A stretch of DNA of 33,109 nucleotides. It comes from an uncultured Clostridia bacterium. GTDB lineage: Bacteria > Bacillota > Clostridia > TANB77 > CAG-508. The stretch lies in the NCBI GenBank assembly GCA_944393025.1, contig CALXYR010000004.1, positions 1 to 33,109 on the forward strand, given 5' to 3'. The stretch's first letter is position 1, and every line of letters starts with the position of its first letter. Positions 30,929 to 33,109 of the stretch are shown piece after piece. Position numbers and translations under genes: made by a program. The notes below the pieces were generated by a model. The model made no database searches. It was not told the origin of the DNA and worked only from the letters and a program-made list of their open reading frames with translations.

Positions 30929-31945
30929 TTACTCATTTATAATTTGTTTTATTACTTCTGCTCTTTTAATTTCTCTTTCATAACCCTCTAATGTTTTTCC
31001 AAAATATTTTTGCAAATTTCCTGATTTAGTATATAATTCTAATTTTTTTATTTTACCATCGTTTAATTCTTTTATAATTCCTAAATCCACACCAAGTTTT
31101 ACATCTGATAATATTTTTTTGCATTCATCTGATGACATTTTACTTGCATATTTAAGAATTCCATAAGTTCTATAAACTCTATCTTCTAATTCCAAACTAT
31201 TTTTTCCTAAAAATTTTCTTGCTGTTCTTTCTTGCTCAATAACTTTTTCCGCAATATTTTTTACATTTGCAATTATTTCTTTTTCAGTTACTCCTATTGT
31301 TTGATTATTAGATATTAAATACATATCCCCTTGATTTTGTGTGCCTTCTCCATATAATCCTTTTACACTCATACCAAAGTTGTTTACAATCCTTAAAACT
31401 TTAGATAAATTTCCTGTATAAGTTAAGGCTGGAAGATGAACAATAACTGATGCTTTCATTCCAGTTCCTACGCTTACTGGAGAAGTTGCTATATAACCAA
31501 ATTTTTCACTATATGAATAATTTAATATTTCTCCTATTTTTTCATCTATTTCTATTATTAAATTCATCAAATTATCTAGTTCTTGTCCTGAGCTAAAAAC
31601 TTGTAATTTAATATGATCATCTTCATTTAGCATTATACATATATTTTCTTCATTATTTATTACAATTGCTTTTCTTGCATTGTTATTAATTACAAATTCA
31701 GGACTTATTAAATGCTTTTCTACTAAACTTAATTTAGTAATATCATCTAAATCTTCTAAATTAATATATTTTAATTCATGGCCTATACTAGGTACAATTT
31801 CTTTTATCTTTTCTAAAACTTTTTCTTGCTCTTCTTTTGAGCATTTTTTTAGAAATTTAAATCCATTTAAATTTCTAACTAGTCTTACTCTTGAGCTTAT
31901 AACAACATCTGAATCTCTACCATTTTGCAAATACCAATTTGACAT
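30929..31945 (-). CDS. mcsB: Protein-arginine kinase McsB
   Basis: McsB phosphorylates arginine residues on damaged or regulatory proteins (including CtsR), marking them for ClpCP. It derives from the phosphagen kinase fold. The 338-aa protein shows SSRVRLVRN (17-25), LNEDDHIKLQ near residue 105, GTGMKASVIVHLPAL near residue 160, and GLYGEGTQNQGDMYLISN near 195, matching active McsB enzymes. The EGT/NQ loop and DRVYRTYGIL segment are intact. GGAGG lies seven bases before the ATG, inside the end of mcsA, from which it is separated by two bases. Co-translation with its activator McsA is expected. Confidence 0.96.
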   Translation of the reverse strand: MSNWYLQNGRDSDVVISSRVRLVRNLNGFKFLKKCSKEEQEKVLEKIKEIVPSIGHELKYINLEDLDDITKLSLVEKHLISPEFVINNNARKAIVINNEENICIMLNEDDHIKLQVFSSGQELDNLMNLIIEIDEKIGEILNYSYSEKFGYIATSPVSVGTGMKASVIVHLPALTYTGNLSKVLRIVNNFGMSVKGLYGEGTQNQGDMYLISNNQTIGVTEKEIIANVKNIAEKVIEQERTARKFLGKNSLELEDRVYRTYGILKYASKMSSDECKKILSDVKLGVDLGIIKELNDGKIKKLELYTKSGNLQKYFGKTLEGYEREIKRAEVIKQIINE

Positions 31946-31947
31946 AT

Positions 31948-32478
31948 TTATTCCTCCAATCCTTTAATTTCATCACGAATTTTAGCTGCATCCTCATATC
32001 TTTCTTCTTTTATTGCTTTTTGTAAATCTTTTTTTAATTTTTCTAGTTTTGTTTCTTCTTTTTTTATTGGTTTATTTTTTTCTAAATCCTTGCTATGATC
32101 TACTTTTCTGTATCCTCTTCCTATATGTCTATTTGCTCCTTGTAAATTTTTAAGAATTGAAGAAATTCTATCTTCAAATATGTTATAGCAACTATCACAT
32201 CCAAATTCACCACTATCTATAAAATTATCAAATGTTGTTCCACAATTATTACATTGTAAATTTTGAGTTCCTACAAAACTTGGTAACAAATTATCACTAT
32301 AATCATTAAAGAAATCACTTAAAAAACTTGAAAAATTAATAGGCATACTAAAATTAATATCTTTTAACCCCATTTCTTTTGCACATTTATCGCAAAGATT
32401 CATCTCCTTTTTTACACCATTTATAACTTGTGTATATTTAAATGTAACTTCATTTTTTCCACAATTTTGACACATCAT
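31948..32478 (-). CDS. mcsA: McsA, zinc-finger and UVR-domain activator of McsB
   Basis: McsA activates the arginine kinase McsB and takes part in CtsR control and stress responses. The 176-aa protein has two zinc-binding modules: Cys3/Cys6 with Cys29/Cys32 (CQNCGKNE, CDKCAKE), and CNNCGTTFDNF with FGCDSCYNIF (about 74-97). A linker follows, then a C-terminal UVR domain (LEKLKKDLQKAIKEERYEDAAKIRDEIK). All four CxxC pairs are intact. AAGGAGG lies eight bases before the first of two adjacent ATG codons. It sits between ctsR (30-base gap) and mcsB. Confidence 0.96.
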   Translation of the reverse strand: MMCQNCGKNEVTFKYTQVINGVKKEMNLCDKCAKEMGLKDINFSMPINFSSFLSDFFNDYSDNLLPSFVGTQNLQCNNCGTTFDNFIDSGEFGCDSCYNIFEDRISSILKNLQGANRHIGRGYRKVDHSKDLEKNKPIKKEETKLEKLKKDLQKAIKEERYEDAAKIRDEIKGLEE

Positions 32479-32508
32479 AATAAAAACCTCCTTAATTTTT
32501 AAATAAAT

Positions 32509-32958
32509 TTAATCATCAACTAAGTTTATTAACATATTCTTAAAAATTTTTGCTCTTAGTTCATCCTTTATCTCTTGTGGTACTGTAAGAATATTATCAC
32601 TTGTTGCTACTTTTAATAATTTTGCTTCTTTTTTTGTTACAACATTATATGATAGAAAATTACTTAAAAAAATATTCACTTCTTGTGCAGTTAATTCATC
32701 TCCTATACTTGATATTGTGTGCATTAAATAATTACTTTTAGTAATATTTATTTTTCGTATACTAATATGCCCTCCACCACCTCTTTTACTTTCCACATAG
32801 TAACCTTGTGAAGGTTTAAATCTTGTAGATATAACATAATTTATTTGTGATGGTACACAATTAAAGTGTTCTGCTAAATCATTTCTTTGTATTTCTATAT
32901 AATCTTCATCATCAAATAATTCTTTTATAAATTCTTCTATCATATCTGATATTCTCAA
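32509..32958 (-). CDS. ctsR: Transcriptional repressor CtsR
   Basis: CtsR represses class III heat-shock genes (clpC, clpP, clpE and its own operon), acting as a heat sensor. The 149-aa protein has the N-terminal winged helix-turn-helix (SDMIEEFIKELFDDEDYIEIQRNDLAEHFNCVPSQINYVI), the glycine-rich wing ESKRGGGGHISI that senses temperature, and the C-terminal dimer domain. I chose the TTG at 32958 (giving MRISDMIEEF, matching the usual N-terminus) because GGAAGTGAT lies at proper distance; an in-frame GTG at 32967 would add three residues but sits within that site. The operator and promoter upstream confirm autoregulation. Confidence 0.94.
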   Translation of the reverse strand: MRISDMIEEFIKELFDDEDYIEIQRNDLAEHFNCVPSQINYVISTRFKPSQGYYVESKRGGGGHISIRKINITKSNYLMHTISSIGDELTAQEVNIFLSNFLSYNVVTKKEAKLLKVATSDNILTVPQEIKDELRAKIFKNMLINLVDD

Positions 32959-32983
32959 TTTTATCACTTCCGTTTTTTCTTTT

Positions 32984-33006
32984 TTTGACTTTGACTTTCT
33001 TTGACC
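32984..33006 (-). promoter_or_regulatory. CtsR operator with three half-sites
   Basis: On the minus strand GGTCAAAGAAAGTCAAA (33006-32990) matches the CtsR box, a tandem heptad (A/G)GTCAAA with a three-base spacer. A further AGTCAAA follows immediately (32990-32984), sharing one base with the second heptad. It covers the predicted transcription start region of the ctsR operon, so bound CtsR would block initiation. Confidence 0.93.
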
Positions 33007-33015
33007 TATATAAAT

Positions 33016-33043
33016 ATTATACTCTCTTTTTTTTAGAAGTCAA
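33016..33043 (-). promoter_or_regulatory. Promoter of the ctsR-mcsA-mcsB-clpC operon
   Basis: On the minus strand TTGACT (33043-33038) is followed after 16 bases by TATAAT (33021-33016). Transcription would begin near 33008, at the edge of the CtsR operator. Confidence 0.8.
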
Positions 33044-33109
33044 TAGTTTTTTTATTTTTTTCTAAAATATTATATAGATGTAAATTAAAAAAGTAAATTC
33101 TATTCAAAT

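Noticed and set aside
1-33109. tRNA, rRNA, prophage or insertion sequence genes
   Set aside because: None was recognised: no tRNA cloverleaf with its conserved arms, no rRNA segments, and no transposase, integrase or phage structural proteins.

Overview
This is an AT-rich chromosomal window from a low-GC Firmicute, most likely an anaerobic member of the Clostridia. The evidence is a T-box leader on serS, the ctsR-mcsA-mcsB-clpC operon with a CtsR operator, RNase J, a dipicolinate synthase A subunit (an endospore marker), meso-DAP peptidoglycan genes, and a type IV pilus cluster with no outer-membrane secretin. Nearly all genes read right to left. Only serS, engB and a small unknown gene at the left end read rightwards, and they converge on the rest at a 156-bp tandem repeat (about 2.8-3.2 kb).

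Layout: 1-2.3 kb holds a T-box-controlled serS and engB. 2.4-3.2 kb holds a small island: a 79-codon gene with codon use unlike its neighbours, its own promoter and terminator, and two exact 156-bp tandem units plus a third partial copy. 3.2-8.4 kb holds a DUF951 protein, gltX, an RNase J and a ROK sugar kinase. 8.5-17.5 kb is a ten-gene type IV pilus operon, transcribed as pilMN fusion, pilO, a PilP-position protein, a 79-aa pilin, pilD, two minor pilins, pilB, pilT, pilC. 17.7-21.3 kb holds uppP, dpaA, a membrane TPR protein and ppa. 21.4-25.1 kb holds a fused dapF-murE gene and a trans-sulfuration PLP enzyme. 25.2-27.0 kb is a decaying stretch: an ABC permease remnant with apparent internal deletions and a frameshifted hemolysin III gene. 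27.1-33 kb holds ldh and the CtsR-controlled clpC operon.

The most interesting element lies between the two pseudogenes, at about 26.04-26.28 kb. It has the full layout of a par/Fst-type type I toxin-antitoxin locus. Two strong promoters face each other (TTGACA-17-TATAGT on +, and the perfect consensus TTGACA-17-TATAAT on -). They converge on one 13-bp bidirectional terminator. A 30-bp exact direct repeat lets the roughly 65-nt antisense RNA pair over the start codon of the roughly 145-nt sense RNA. The sense RNA has a near-perfect ribosome binding site, but the frame that follows closes after 8 codons. A hydrophobic peptide of toxin-like size is open in the -1 frame. Whether this is a broken toxin, a novel one or a recoded one cannot be settled from the sequence alone.

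Other unusual points are the DapF-MurE fusion (making and using meso-DAP in one polypeptide), a PilM-PilN fusion with GspL-like architecture, three pilins that all lack the canonical Glu at mature position 5, and a prepilin peptidase whose GxGD motif is degenerate. Several start codons were moved to internal sites with clearly better ribosome binding sites. Comparisons with protein families come from memory of those families; no search was run.
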